In this document: one piece after another, positions 1 through 8,742 of the stretch
Layout of the letters: each line of letters opens with the position of its first letter
Numbering within the stretch: the first letter of the stretch is position 1
Assembly: GCA_021805735.1 (NCBI GenBank)
Contig: JAJZEE010000030.1
Span: forward strand, 1-36,652
Direction: 5' to 3'
Origin: Bacillota bacterium
GTDB lineage: Bacteria; Bacillota; Bacilli; Alicyclobacillales; SLC66
Length of the DNA stretch: 36,652 nucleotides
Notes under the pieces: generated by a model
The model's input: the letters and a program-made list of their open reading frames with translations, nothing else
Database searches by the model: none
Told to the model about the DNA's origin: nothing
Translations under genes and position numbers: made by a program

Positions 1-41
1 GACAACATAAGATAGGGGAAAACCTGGAGGGACTGTTCGTC

Positions 42-1514
42 ATGCCTTCCGTCTCACTCTGTATGATTGTCCGCAATGAAGAATCCTCTCTGTCCGCTTG
101 CTTGAAGAGCGTTTCCGACGCAGTGGATGAAATCGTCATTGTTGACACCGGATCTACCGATCGAACCCTTGAAGTCGCCGGGCACTACGGCGCACGCTGT
201 TATTCTGTCGACTGGGAGCATGATTTCGCCAAAGCGCGCAATGTGAGCCTGAGTCATGCGACGAAGGATTTCATTCTTGTCCTGGACGCGGATGAACTGT
301 GGTTGCCTGAAAGTTCGTCGGCGCTTCGCCAGGCGCTTCTTGCGCACCCTGACGCGGGCGGTTTTTTTGTGCACGTTTGCAACCAAACCGACGCGGACGA
401 ACTGGAAGAAATCGAAGTATCGCTAAACGTTCGCCTCTTTCGCAATCAACCGGAATATCGTTTTTCAGGCGCATTGCACGAACAGATCGCCGAAACCATT
501 CTCACAGGCCCGAGAGCGGGTATCATCGTTGATTCGCAAGTCAAGATTTTGCACTTCGGTTATATGCAGCGCGCCGTAGAAGAAAAACAAAAGAAGCAAA
601 GAAACCTCGAGATTGCCCTTAGAGAGTTTGAAGCGCATCCGGGGGACGGCTTTCGCGCTTTTAACCTCGGAGTGGAGTACGTCCGCCTGAGAGACTGGGA
701 AAAAGCTATCGAAGCCTTCGAATGGGCCAATAACTGGCGCGCGCAAAAGGCCCTGTGGGTGCCGCGATTCTTCAAGATCTTCATTTCAGCGTTGATGCAA
801 TGCGGCAAATGGGAACATGCGCAGCGGATTCTGGACGACGGTCTGGACATGTTTCCAGACTATACGGACTTGCACTACCTGCAAGGGGTGGCCCATTATC
901 AGCGACAAGAATGGGTCTACGGGCTGCAGTGTTACGCGCGTTGCATTGAAATGGGCGATCCCCCGATTCCTCCGTACAGCGTGGAGAGGGGGATTTCCTC
1001 GTATCGAGCGTATTTTGCCATGGGACAGGTGTACCAGATCATTGGAAAAACCGCAGAAGCCGTCGTGGCCTATCGAGAAGCGTTTCAACTAAACCCGCAA
1101 TTTGCGCAGTCGTATTTACGCTTCGCCGCGCTTTTGCTAAAGGAGAGCGCGGCCTCCGACACCGTTGACTATTTGGCCATGATAGCGGAGTCCGCGGGAG
1201 AAGACAGCGCCGCTCTTGTCGGCATGGCGATGGCGACGGCCCATCACTTTACCCGTGCGCGAAAGCACCTGGAATCGGCGGCAAACCCGGAACGTGTGGC
1301 TGAACATCTCGCTCTCACCTACGCTTGCCTGGACGAACCTCAGAAATTGCGCGAGTTGTTCGCGCAGTATGATCGAGATGGCGCATTGCGGACGCGAATA
1401 CAGGGCTATTTGCTGGAACAGGGACTGCAGATCGTGCGAGACGGACTGGAGCGCTTTCCGGATTCGACTGTCTTGTTGGAAATCAAATCAGAATACGAGA
1501 AGTGGATATCATGA
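42..1514 (+). CDS. GT2 family glycosyltransferase with TPR repeats (paralog 1 of 3)
   Basis: Cytoplasmic GT-A fold glycosyltransferase of 490 aa that should transfer a nucleotide-activated sugar to an unknown acceptor. The N-terminus carries the CMIVRNEE opening of the SunS-like GT2/TPR group, the VDTGSTD nucleotide-binding loop (residues 35-41) and a DxD metal motif in LDADE (D82, D84). About residues 200-370 hold TPR-like helical pairs, which in this group help bind the acceptor protein. GGAGGG lies 10 bases before the ATG. The gene heads a five-gene plus-strand operon and its stop overlaps the next start (ATGA at 1511). The two following genes are clear paralogs. Family assignment is firm by motif; the sugar and the acceptor (flagellin, S-layer, spore coat or a peptide) cannot be read from the sequence. 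Confidence 0.88.
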   Translation: MPSVSLCMIVRNEESSLSACLKSVSDAVDEIVIVDTGSTDRTLEVAGHYGARCYSVDWEHDFAKARNVSLSHATKDFILVLDADELWLPESSSALRQALLAHPDAGGFFVHVCNQTDADELEEIEVSLNVRLFRNQPEYRFSGALHEQIAETILTGPRAGIIVDSQVKILHFGYMQRAVEEKQKKQRNLEIALREFEAHPGDGFRAFNLGVEYVRLRDWEKAIEAFEWANNWRAQKALWVPRFFKIFISALMQCGKWEHAQRILDDGLDMFPDYTDLHYLQGVAHYQRQEWVYGLQCYARCIEMGDPPIPPYSVERGISSYRAYFAMGQVYQIIGKTAEAVVAYREAFQLNPQFAQSYLRFAALLLKESAASDTVDYLAMIAESAGEDSAALVGMAMATAHHFTRARKHLESAANPERVAEHLALTYACLDEPQKLRELFAQYDRDGALRTRIQGYLLEQGLQIVRDGLERFPDSTVLLEIKSEYEKWIS

Positions 1515-2923
1515 ACACCTTAACCCTATGCATGATTGTTCGCAATGAAGCGGACGTGATCGAACGATGCCTCGGCAGCGTCGAGGGAATTGTCGACGAA
1601 ATGATCATCGTCGACACCGGATCGACGGACGATACCATAGCACTCTGCCAGTCTCTCGGCGCCACAGTGCTTCCCTGCGCCTGGCAGGAAGATTTTTCGA
1701 AAGCGCGCAATTATGCGCTTGAACAGGCGACGGGCGACTGGATTTTAGTACTGGACGCCGATGACGAAATCGACAGGAACGACGCGCGCCGGATTCGTCC
1801 CCTGATGGAAAACGATAAAGCGGACGTCTATCACTTCATTACCAAAAACCTGGTCGGAGACGCCGACAGTCCATCCGTACTCAATTACGCACAGTTGCGC
1901 ATGTTCCGCAATCGACCGACGTTCCGCTACGAAGGAGCGATTCACGAACAAATCGCGTCCGTCTCCCGTGTGGGCAGTCACCTTGTCTCTATCCACGTTA
2001 TCCATCGCGGCTATCTGGATGACGTGGTGGCAAAGAAACGAAAAATCGAACGCAACATCGGCATTCTTAAGCTGGAGATAGACCGCAACGGGCATGATCC
2101 TGCGCTGCAGTACTACATGGGCAACGAGTTGTTGCGGTCGAACCGTATGCGGGAGGCGCTGTCCTGTTACGCACAGGCGACAGAAGAGTTATCCCGGGTG
2201 GCGGCTCCCGCCTGTTGGCTTCCAGAGTTGCCCTCAAAACATGCGTTTTGCCTGTGGCATATGGGCGATCCTCAAGCAGCGCTGGACATTCTTGACAAAG
2301 CCCTGCAAAAAACGCCCGAATACACCGACTTACGACTGCTGATGGGCTGCATTTGGCTGGAACAACGCGCGTTCGACCAAGCCCGTCAGGCGTTCACAGC
2401 ATGCCTGGAGTTCGGTGAGACACCGGCGCATTTCCCTTCCCAAGTTGGCTCCGGATCGTTTTTGCCCTCGTTTTTCTTAGGCGTCATCAGCCTGGAGGAA
2501 CAAACTGTAGAAATCGCAACGGGCCATTTTCAGCATAGCATGAAGGTGAACCCGGATTACAAGCCGGCTGTGGCGCAACTGTGCCTGTGTCAATGGCTCA
2601 GCCGCGACTTCGCAGCGGCTCGTCAACTGCTGGACGAAGCGGCGGCCACGGTGGCCGATCCTGAATGGATTCGGTTCCTCATCCGTTTAAACGACGCCCT
2701 GATGACCAGAACAATGACCGCCGATCTCTATGAGGAGCGCCATCTGCCGAGCCTGTTTAACTGTTTGGCTGCTCTCGCCGGTTTCGGTCAAACCGCTCAC
2801 GTCGCAGAAATGGTGTTGCAGCTTCCGGATCGCCTGACTGAACGCTTTCGACAGGAAGCGTGGGGGTGCGAAACGCTGGCTGTATTTTGGAACAACGCGA
2901 TTCGTTGTTTGCAGGAGGCTTGA
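1511..2923 (+). CDS. GT2 family glycosyltransferase with TPR repeats (paralog 2 of 3)
   Basis: A 470 aa paralog of the preceding gene with the same architecture: CMIVRNEA at the N-terminus, VDTGSTDDT, a DxD motif in LDADDE, then a helical TPR-rich C-terminal half (for example around YMGNELLRSNRMREAL and NPDYKPAVAQL). I chose the ATG at 1511, which overlaps the previous stop as ATGA. A GTG nine bases upstream is in frame but sits inside the upstream gene without a better ribosome site. Conserved catalytic motifs suggest it is active. Tandem paralogs usually mean sequential sugar addition or different acceptors; that is inference. The C-terminal third has diverged most from paralog 1. Confidence 0.88.
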   Translation: MNTLTLCMIVRNEADVIERCLGSVEGIVDEMIIVDTGSTDDTIALCQSLGATVLPCAWQEDFSKARNYALEQATGDWILVLDADDEIDRNDARRIRPLMENDKADVYHFITKNLVGDADSPSVLNYAQLRMFRNRPTFRYEGAIHEQIASVSRVGSHLVSIHVIHRGYLDDVVAKKRKIERNIGILKLEIDRNGHDPALQYYMGNELLRSNRMREALSCYAQATEELSRVAAPACWLPELPSKHAFCLWHMGDPQAALDILDKALQKTPEYTDLRLLMGCIWLEQRAFDQARQAFTACLEFGETPAHFPSQVGSGSFLPSFFLGVISLEEQTVEIATGHFQHSMKVNPDYKPAVAQLCLCQWLSRDFAAARQLLDEAAATVADPEWIRFLIRLNDALMTRTMTADLYEERHLPSLFNCLAALAGFGQTAHVAEMVLQLPDRLTERFRQEAWGCETLAVFWNNAIRCLQEA

Positions 2924-2925
2924 CG

Positions 2926-3954
2926 ATGAGTTTACTGTCCGCCTGTCTGATCGTCCGGAACGAATCTGAGTTCCTGGCCAAATGCCTCGCAAGTGTGCGC
3001 CGGCTGACTGACGATATCATCGTCGTGGATACCGGATCCCGTGACGACACCCTTGCCATTGCCAGAGAATTCGGTTCGAGAGTCTATTCCCTCCCTTGGC
3101 GGGACGATTTCAGCGAGGCCCGCAACTGCGCACTGAGCCACGCTCGCGGCGATTGGACTCTCTGCCTGGATGCGGACGAACAGATTCGCCTATTGTGCAG
3201 TCGCGAAGAATTCGCGGCCTTCCTCATGACCACGCCCGCCCAGGCCCTGAAAGCCGTCATCCGCAGTTACGTCGGGGCTGTTGCGGACCCGGCCGCGGTC
3301 ATTCATGACGCCCGCATTGTCCTGTTCCGAACGGATCCTGCGATCCGCTTCAGGCGACGCGTGCACGAAGACATCACGGAAAGCCTGGCGCGCCGTTACG
3401 GCCAAGAGCTAAAATTTGCCGGGGCGCCGCTTGAGATTGAGCATTTCGGCTATCTGGACGACATGGTCCTGAGGCGCAAAAAACGACAGCGGAACATCCG
3501 TTTGTTGCAGTTGGATGTCCAAGAGAACGGTCCAACACCTTGGAACGATTATTGTTTGGGTACAGAATGGCTCGGTTGTGAACGATGGAGCGATGCTGCG
3601 CCCTTGTTCGCACGCGTCGTGAATTCCACATCGGACGCGCCATTTTGGGAACTGGCCGCGTATTCGCTCGCCTATTGTCACTTGCAATTGCGCCAATTCA
3701 ACGACTGCGCGCGCGTATGCGAACTCGCGATGAATCGAGACGGCGCGGATCTCTCGAATCAATTCTCCATCTTGCGGGCAACTGCGATTTGGCAGAACAA
3801 GCTGCTCCTCGCCGACGTACTCGACAGTGTACGGAACAAATCCGAACTGACGCGCCAAGATTATGAGGCGTGTTCGCGGCAATATTACTCGTTGCTCCGA
3901 CAGTTGCGGTCTCGAATAGGCCCGGACAGGGAAGAAAGCGGGGCGCCGTCATGA
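2926..3954 (+). CDS. GT2 family glycosyltransferase, short paralog 3 of 3
   Basis: A 342 aa glycosyltransferase, about 130 residues shorter than the two paralogs before it. It keeps CLIVRNES, VDTGSRDDT and the DxD motif in LDADE, plus the region around VHEDITESLARRYG that matches the HEQIA segment of its neighbours, but has only one or two TPR-like helix pairs. AGGAGG at 2913-2918 sits 7 bases before the ATG at 2926, which fixes the start; an earlier in-frame start at 2860 would lie inside the upstream gene. The start comes two bases after the previous stop and the stop overlaps the next start (ATGA at 3951). The shorter C-terminus suggests a different acceptor or a partner-dependent enzyme. 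Confidence 0.86.
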   Translation: MSLLSACLIVRNESEFLAKCLASVRRLTDDIIVVDTGSRDDTLAIAREFGSRVYSLPWRDDFSEARNCALSHARGDWTLCLDADEQIRLLCSREEFAAFLMTTPAQALKAVIRSYVGAVADPAAVIHDARIVLFRTDPAIRFRRRVHEDITESLARRYGQELKFAGAPLEIEHFGYLDDMVLRRKKRQRNIRLLQLDVQENGPTPWNDYCLGTEWLGCERWSDAAPLFARVVNSTSDAPFWELAAYSLAYCHLQLRQFNDCARVCELAMNRDGADLSNQFSILRATAIWQNKLLLADVLDSVRNKSELTRQDYEACSRQYYSLLRQLRSRIGPDREESGAPS

Positions 3955-4364
3955 CGCTCGGAAACATTCAGGATCTATTGTTCATTCGGTTGCAAACGAG
4001 CCTTCTGTGTCGGGAAGTACAGCATGAGGCCGACAAAACCTCGCTGATCGATTGGTTGTTTGAAATTGACCGTCGCATTCCATCCCCATTTTACATTGTA
4101 CACGAATGGTGTTGTTCGCTTGAGCAACCCCTGCGCTGCGTGGAAGAAATCCAGATTGTCGATCCGGATGGCGATGTGGAAGCTCATCTCCGTATGTCTT
4201 CCTTTCTGGTCGGGCACGAATTCTGGGACACCATCCGAAATTATTGGGAAATAACAAATTTCGTTCCGAGTCAAGCCGGAACTTATGAAATCCGCACCGC
4301 CCTCCTGAACGCCGACACCGACAATTGCCTGTATGAACAGACTGACCCATTGCGCATCATCTAA
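3951..4364 (+). CDS. Small conserved-looking protein of unknown function in glycosyltransferase operon
   Basis: A 137 aa soluble protein with no signal peptide or membrane segment. Its start overlaps the stop of the third glycosyltransferase as ATGA, so it is probably translated by coupling. The second half looks like beta strands (YIVHEWCCSLEQ, RCVEEIQIVDPDG, AHLRMSSFLVG) followed by an aromatic stretch HEFWDTIRNYWEITNF and a strand pair ending GTYEIRTALLN. This pattern recalls small beta-sandwich domains of the DUF6941 type, but the match is only an impression. I do not recognise a function. Its place between glycosyltransferases suggests an accessory or acceptor-binding role. Confidence 0.7.
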   Translation: MTLGNIQDLLFIRLQTSLLCREVQHEADKTSLIDWLFEIDRRIPSPFYIVHEWCCSLEQPLRCVEEIQIVDPDGDVEAHLRMSSFLVGHEFWDTIRNYWEITNFVPSQAGTYEIRTALLNADTDNCLYEQTDPLRII

Positions 4365-4419
4365 ACTGACATTTTACGACGGTTACCATGACCCAGCAAC
4401 CAAAATGGAGGAACGAAGA

Positions 4420-5829
4420 ATGAAGTCCGATCGCATCGATGTGCTGCAGCCGTTAACCAGCATCATCATTCCCACCTACAATCAATGGGAATATACCCGC
4501 CAGTGCATAGAAAGCATTCGCCGCTTCACCACCTGCCCTTATGAACTCATCATCGTCGACAACGGGTCCAGCGATGAAACGGTTGCGGCGCTGCGCGCCT
4601 ATGCAGAGGTGAAAGTCATTGAAAATCCAGCGAACTTCGGATTCCCCAAGGCGTGCAATCAAGGGATGGAAGCGGCGCAGGGAGCGCAGTTTGTCATCTT
4701 GAACAACGACGTGGTTGTCAGCCGCAACTGGCTCGATAATCTCTTGCTTTGCTTGCACAGCGACCCCAGTCACGGAGCGGTGGGCCCCATCTCAAATTAC
4801 GTCTCCGGCGTTCAACTTCATGCCGCATCTTACACGTCGATGGAAGAAATGCAGCAATTCGCGCGCGAACATAACCAGCCGAATCCATCCAGGTGGTTCT
4901 ACGCTCTACGGATTGTTGGATTCTGCATGTTGATCCGTCGAAGCATCTATGAGGAACTCGGTGGATTTGATGAAGATTTTGGCCAGGGTAATTTTGAAGA
5001 CGACGATTACTGCATGCGCATTCGACGAGCCGGATACCGCCTGGTTGTCGCGGCTGACACATTCGTCCATCACTACGGCAGCGTCAGTCAGCGAGCCAAC
5101 CCGAACTATGGCGACTTGTTGCAGGCGAATCTGCGACGGTTTCATTCGAAATGGGGGATAAACCCTCAGTATAGTCTGTGGATGCGAGAAGATCTCGCGG
5201 AGCTGGTTCCGCAAGACGCGGTTCGAGTACTGGATGTCGGATGTGCTTGCGGAGGGTTGGGACTAACGTTAAAGAATCGCGGCGTCAGCTATGTTGCGGG
5301 GATAGAATACGATGAAAGGGCGGCCATTGACGCGCGCACTGTACTCGACGAAGTGTGGATTGGAGACGCGACCGCGATGCGCCTGCCCCATTCCCCAGGT
5401 TGGTTTGACGCGCTGGTGTTCGCCGATGTTCTCGAGCATCTGATCGATCCAGTCGCCGCGCTCCGTCATTTAACCTCATATTTGAAACCAAACGGGTATG
5501 TCGTCGCGTCCATTCCGAACGTCGGCCATGCCAGCGTTGTTAAAGGGCTTCTGGAAGGGTGCTGGACGTATCAGGAGTCGGGCATTCTGGACAGGACCCA
5601 TGCGCGTTTCTTCACTCTACTGGAGATCGCCCGTCTGTTTGAAGAGGCGGGACTGCAACTCCAGTTCATCGGAATGGTTCAGGATACTACCCCAGACCTG
5701 GACACGTTCTGCGCGGAGTTGGAGCAGCTTGTCGCGAAGCTGGGTCTCTCGTCGTTTGGTCCATGTCTGAGCGATCGCTGCAAAACCGTACAATTCTATG
5801 TTCGTGGCGTAAAAGTCGCCCATATGTAG
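4420..5829 (+). CDS. GT2 glycosyltransferase-methyltransferase fusion
   Basis: A 469 aa two-domain enzyme. Residues 1-250 form a rhamnosyltransferase-like GT2 domain: SIIIPTYNQ, VDNGSSDET, the NND metal motif in LNNDVV, and the acidic GNFEDDDYCMR segment that usually holds the catalytic base. From about residue 265 a class I SAM methyltransferase follows, with motif I VLDVGCACGGLG, a later acidic strand in FADVLEHL, and IPNVGH. GGAGGA at 4407-4412 lies 7 bases before the ATG at 4420, so an earlier in-frame ATG at 4333 is unlikely. It closes the operon. The fusion suggests one protein adds and O-methylates a sugar, capping a chain; that is inferred from domain content. Confidence 0.88.
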   Translation: MKSDRIDVLQPLTSIIIPTYNQWEYTRQCIESIRRFTTCPYELIIVDNGSSDETVAALRAYAEVKVIENPANFGFPKACNQGMEAAQGAQFVILNNDVVVSRNWLDNLLLCLHSDPSHGAVGPISNYVSGVQLHAASYTSMEEMQQFAREHNQPNPSRWFYALRIVGFCMLIRRSIYEELGGFDEDFGQGNFEDDDYCMRIRRAGYRLVVAADTFVHHYGSVSQRANPNYGDLLQANLRRFHSKWGINPQYSLWMREDLAELVPQDAVRVLDVGCACGGLGLTLKNRGVSYVAGIEYDERAAIDARTVLDEVWIGDATAMRLPHSPGWFDALVFADVLEHLIDPVAALRHLTSYLKPNGYVVASIPNVGHASVVKGLLEGCWTYQESGILDRTHARFFTLLEIARLFEEAGLQLQFIGMVQDTTPDLDTFCAELEQLVAKLGLSSFGPCLSDRCKTVQFYVRGVKVAHM

Positions 5830-5879
5830 CTGCTTGCAAATCAAATGCGCAGGTGCTGACGGAGACGGGCTCAAATACT

Positions 5880-5904
5880 GGCTGAGGAGACTGTCGACTC
5901 AGCC
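5880..5904. terminator. Hairpin between convergent operons
   Basis: A perfect 7-bp stem GGCTGAG/CTCAGCC with an 11-base loop lies between the plus-strand glycosyltransferase operon and the minus-strand genes, overlapping the stop codon of the latter. Neither side has a clear T-run, so it is either a weak bidirectional terminator or a simple mRNA 3-prime stabiliser. Confidence 0.4.
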
Positions 5905-6345
5905 GCCCGAAGCCGAGGTCACGGTTTGGACGGACGGTCCAGAAGTCGTGGCGGGCGGAGGTGAAACAGTCATCGGGGGGGCTGAGACCGTCACGGTTGT
6001 GGCAGCGGGAATCGGTTGCGAGTGGTAGGCAGTCGGCGTCACATGCAGGCCAGATCTGGATCGACTCGCAAGCGTTTGCAGTTTTATCAGTTCAGCGTTA
6101 AGCGCGCCGATTGCCGCCGTGGTTTGGCGCAACTGCGTCTGCTCGCTCTGAATGACATGTTTTGTATAGCTGATCAGAGTGGCGTCTTGCTTCAGCTCCG
6201 TATCCCAATACGCCAGCAATTGCTGTGATTGGCCGTTTGATATACTGTGGGCCGCATCATGAGAAGCATTCGTCAGCAGGACATCTAAACTGGAACCTAA
6301 CATGACGACTCCCAAACCCAATCCAAGCAGATGATACCTGACCAT
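5899..6345 (-). CDS. Small membrane-anchored or secreted protein, unknown function
   Basis: A 148 aa protein with an N-terminal hydrophobic segment (YHLLGLGLGVVMLGSSLDVL) that serves as signal peptide or anchor. A predicted helical stretch (about residues 45-90, ending in LNAELIKLQTLASR) and a low-complexity Pro/Thr/Ser tail follow. The C-terminus PSVQTVTSASGG resembles the tail of the neighbouring gene (PSVHTVTKASG). GAGGGAGGG lies just before the ATG at 6345 and decides the start. It is the last gene of the minus-strand group containing the ferric-reductase-like membrane protein. I know no family for it. It may be a scaffold or electron-transfer partner outside the membrane, but no CxxCH, Cys pair or flavin-attachment motif is visible. 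Confidence 0.72.
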   Translation of the reverse strand: MVRYHLLGLGLGVVMLGSSLDVLLTNASHDAAHSISNGQSQQLLAYWDTELKQDATLISYTKHVIQSEQTQLRQTTAAIGALNAELIKLQTLASRSRSGLHVTPTAYHSQPIPAATTVTVSAPPMTVSPPPATTSGPSVQTVTSASGG

Positions 6346-6365
6346 CGCCGACCCTCCCTCTCGTA

Positions 6366-6848
6366 TCAATTATCGCCGGATCCACTGTCGCCGCCTGAAT
6401 CATCGTCTGAACTCGTTCCTGAAGCTTTCGTCACGGTATGCACCGACGGCTGCGCCGACTTTGAGACGGCTTCTCTTTGTATCACCTTTTGAGTCTCAAT
6501 CACTCGTTGCACTCGTGGCGCGTAGACTACTTGTGCGGGCTGACTTAAAGCGGACTCCACGGAGGAAGCTACGCTGTTGACGCGCAGGCTGAGTTGCTGC
6601 ATTTGCCTGGCTTCAGAAACACTGGCCGATTGTGTGCGCTGTAGTGTCGATTCGAGTTGTGAGAGTTCCAGACTTAACTCCGTCACTCGACTGCTTACGG
6701 CCTGCAACCTGTTCACATTCGAATCGGACAGTTGGCTGGAAGCCTGAACTGGAACCGGCGCCTGGAGGAGGGAGCGGTATACGACTCCCACGAAACCTGC
6801 GCTGACGACCAATGCGATCCATTTTTTATAGATCACGATAGAGCGCAC
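6366..6848 (-). CDS. Small membrane-anchored coiled-coil protein, unknown function
   Basis: A 160 aa protein with one N-terminal membrane segment (WIALVVSAGFVGVVYRSLL), a coiled-coil region of about residues 40-95 rich in Leu, Gln and Ser heptads (VTELSLELSQLESTLQRT), and a Val/Gln/Arg-rich stretch. The acidic Gly/Ser tail follows PSVHTVTKASG. The same short motif ends the downstream gene, so the two may share a partner or be diverged paralogs. It lies 18 bases downstream of the haem membrane protein and 20 bases before the next gene, consistent with one operon. No cofactor-binding motif is visible and the function is unknown. Confidence 0.72.
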   Translation of the reverse strand: MRSIVIYKKWIALVVSAGFVGVVYRSLLQAPVPVQASSQLSDSNVNRLQAVSSRVTELSLELSQLESTLQRTQSASVSEARQMQQLSLRVNSVASSVESALSQPAQVVYAPRVQRVIETQKVIQREAVSKSAQPSVHTVTKASGTSSDDDSGGDSGSGDN

Positions 6849-6866
6849 TCTCCTTTTCGGGGTGGT

Positions 6867-7553
6867 TTATTTGCTATTTTCAAGGGCGCCTGGACGTTGA
6901 ACCTGTTTTGTGGTCAACGATCTCCACGCGTAAGTCAGGATAACGGATATCGTGGACAACAAATACAGACCATGCAGGCTGGATGTATCGGTACCGCCCC
7001 AGATCCCGTGGAGGGTGACGCCCATCCAGCAAACTGTTGAAAGTCGGTGAATGCTTAGCCATCGAGTGCGAAAGGTCTTGCGCATGGTTGCGGTCAGCGC
7101 GATCAGAATCAGCAGATATAAAGAGAAACTCCCAATAATCATCGCAAGGGGATGGTACTTCGCTTGAATTGGGAATGGAAACTGGGCAAATCCCACGCCG
7201 GATTTGGGATCCAGCCCCGTGAATGTGAGATGCACGCTCAGCAGCGCAAAGAATACGGCCAACAGGGCCCGGTGCCACGGGAATAGCCAGCGCGACAGCT
7301 TCCAGTCCAGCTTGTTGGCAGGATGACTGAGCATCAACCCTGTCATAACCACCAAGGTGAGGGCGCCGTATGAGGAAAGAGCGGCGCTTCGGCTGACAAG
7401 CCACAGTCGCAGATGTCCCAAGGAGGACAGCTGTGCGACAAGCACAATGCTTAGAATCGCGAGCATCCATATCACAGTGAAGACGACGATCTGTCCCCAT
7501 ATGGAGCCCAAGGAGGAGCCTGATTTTGTTGCCGGTTTTCGCACAACTTCCAC
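6867..7553 (-). CDS. Ferric-reductase-like di-haem transmembrane protein
   Basis: A 228 aa integral membrane protein with about six helices, matching the ferric reductase-like transmembrane domain (MsrQ/YedZ and NOX cytochrome core) but without any attached FAD/NAD domain. Four histidines sit at typical spacing on two helices: H94 and H108, and H169 and H182 (contexts WHRALL, SVHLTF, SIHRLS, TLHGIW). In this family they ligate two b haems that carry electrons across the membrane. The annotated start is a GTG at 7553 with only a weak ribosome site, so the start is uncertain. It heads a group with two small anchored proteins and lies just downstream of ApbE on the same strand. Together these suggest a flavin-haem electron route to the outside. 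Confidence 0.83.
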   Translation of the reverse strand: MEVVRKPATKSGSSLGSIWGQIVVFTVIWMLAILSIVLVAQLSSLGHLRLWLVSRSAALSSYGALTLVVMTGLMLSHPANKLDWKLSRWLFPWHRALLAVFFALLSVHLTFTGLDPKSGVGFAQFPFPIQAKYHPLAMIIGSFSLYLLILIALTATMRKTFRTRWLSIHRLSTVCWMGVTLHGIWGGTDTSSLHGLYLLSTISVILTYAWRSLTTKQVQRPGALENSK

Positions 7554-7698
7554 ATCCTGTCTATGTTCTTATGGCGACATTGTACGATTCTGGTATCTAC
7601 TCAGGGGAGAACGTCATCTTGCCATATGTTTTTTTGTAAGTATACGTCCAGAACGGTTTGGGTATGGGGGTACCCTATCTTGAAAGTTCGACAAGCAG

Positions 7699-8667
7699 TC
7701 AGCCCAGGACTGTTGTGTTCATGGCGGGGTCCACCCACGAGAGGTAGGGGCGGAAAGCGTCAGTCACAAATAGGGATCGATTGCGGTTCACGATGAACAC
7801 ATGCGGGGGGCCTCCAAACGCGGCCTCGGCCGGGGGGAAGAATCCTTTTACAAACACAAATTTCGTCAGAACCTCCGCAAAGGCCGCGCTGGGCGCCATC
7901 GCGGTCACAGAATGAATCAGGGACGTCACAGGCTCCCCTGACCTTGGATCAATCAAATGATGGACTTTGCGTCCTTCCACTTCCCATGATTTTCGCCAGA
8001 CGGAACTCGTGCAGACGGATCGTTTCTCGCCGTGCAAGGACACCGCAGCCAGAATGCGATCTGGTTGAAACGGATTCTCAACGCCGATGCTCCATGGCTC
8101 TCCCGATTCCTGTGATCCCCTGAGGATCACGTCACCTCCAGCATTGACGATAAAGCCTGCCAGCAGCGGCTCCGGAATCCGCGAATCGATAAGGTCCGCC
8201 AAACAGTCCGCGGCGTACCCTTTCACGATGCCGCCCAAATCAATCGGCGCCGGCAGTTCGACCTGCCGCTCTCCGCGCCATATGAGCAACGGATCTTTCG
8301 CAGATCTTGCGGGTGTTTCTTGCAGCACCCCCTGAGGGAGCGGGGCGCCGGGATATCCCAATCGGTCCAGGTGACGTATGACGCGCGGGTCGAATGCCCC
8401 TGCCGTAATCCTGTGCGCCTTCTCTGCCAGATGGAGTACCTGTTGGAATCGACCGGACACTTCCACGGTCTGGCCGATCCGCGCGTTCAACCTTGTCAAT
8501 TCGCTGGTCGATTCGAAACGCGAAAAACGCTGTTCGATCGCTTGGGTCTCTTCTTCGAGATCGGATCGGAGTCGCTCTATGTCCAGTTCGTGAGCCGCCT
8601 CGGCGGAAACGTCAATGCGAATTGTGAAGGGCGAAGCCATCTTGCGAAAGGTCTGTTCTATTTTCAT
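7699..8667 (-). CDS. apbE: ApbE-family FAD:protein FMN transferase
   Basis: A 322 aa flavin transferase that moves FMN from FAD to a Ser or Thr of target proteins. Family motifs in order: AGAFDPRV (about 89-96), DLGGIVKGYAAD (143-154), VNAGGDVILRG (174-184), and HHLIDPRSGEP (236-246). The usual Asp of the late AD-A-LAT Mg-binding segment appears as Glu (AFAEVLTK, about 262-269), a point worth noting. No signal peptide or lipobox is visible, unlike many exported ApbE proteins. The ATG at 8667 follows GAGGAGGG at a slightly long spacing. No protein with a standard flavinylation motif (D-x-x-S/T-G-A-S/T) occurs in the window, so its target is either the local small proteins by an unusual site or encoded elsewhere. 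Confidence 0.88.
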   Translation of the reverse strand: MKIEQTFRKMASPFTIRIDVSAEAAHELDIERLRSDLEEETQAIEQRFSRFESTSELTRLNARIGQTVEVSGRFQQVLHLAEKAHRITAGAFDPRVIRHLDRLGYPGAPLPQGVLQETPARSAKDPLLIWRGERQVELPAPIDLGGIVKGYAADCLADLIDSRIPEPLLAGFIVNAGGDVILRGSQESGEPWSIGVENPFQPDRILAAVSLHGEKRSVCTSSVWRKSWEVEGRKVHHLIDPRSGEPVTSLIHSVTAMAPSAAFAEVLTKFVFVKGFFPPAEAAFGGPPHVFIVNRNRSLFVTDAFRPYLSWVDPAMNTTVLG

Positions 8668-8742
8668 GCGCCAGGAGAGCCCTCCTCGTATGCGATGACA
8701 TGGATTCCGCTAATCGGAGGCGTGGTGAGCGAGGCGATACCC

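Noticed and set aside
6400-6440. Canonical flavinylation motif in the 160 aa protein
   Set aside because: The tail reads KASGTSS, which lacks the Gly-Ala-Thr/Ser core and the preceding Asp; it is noted only as a possible atypical site.
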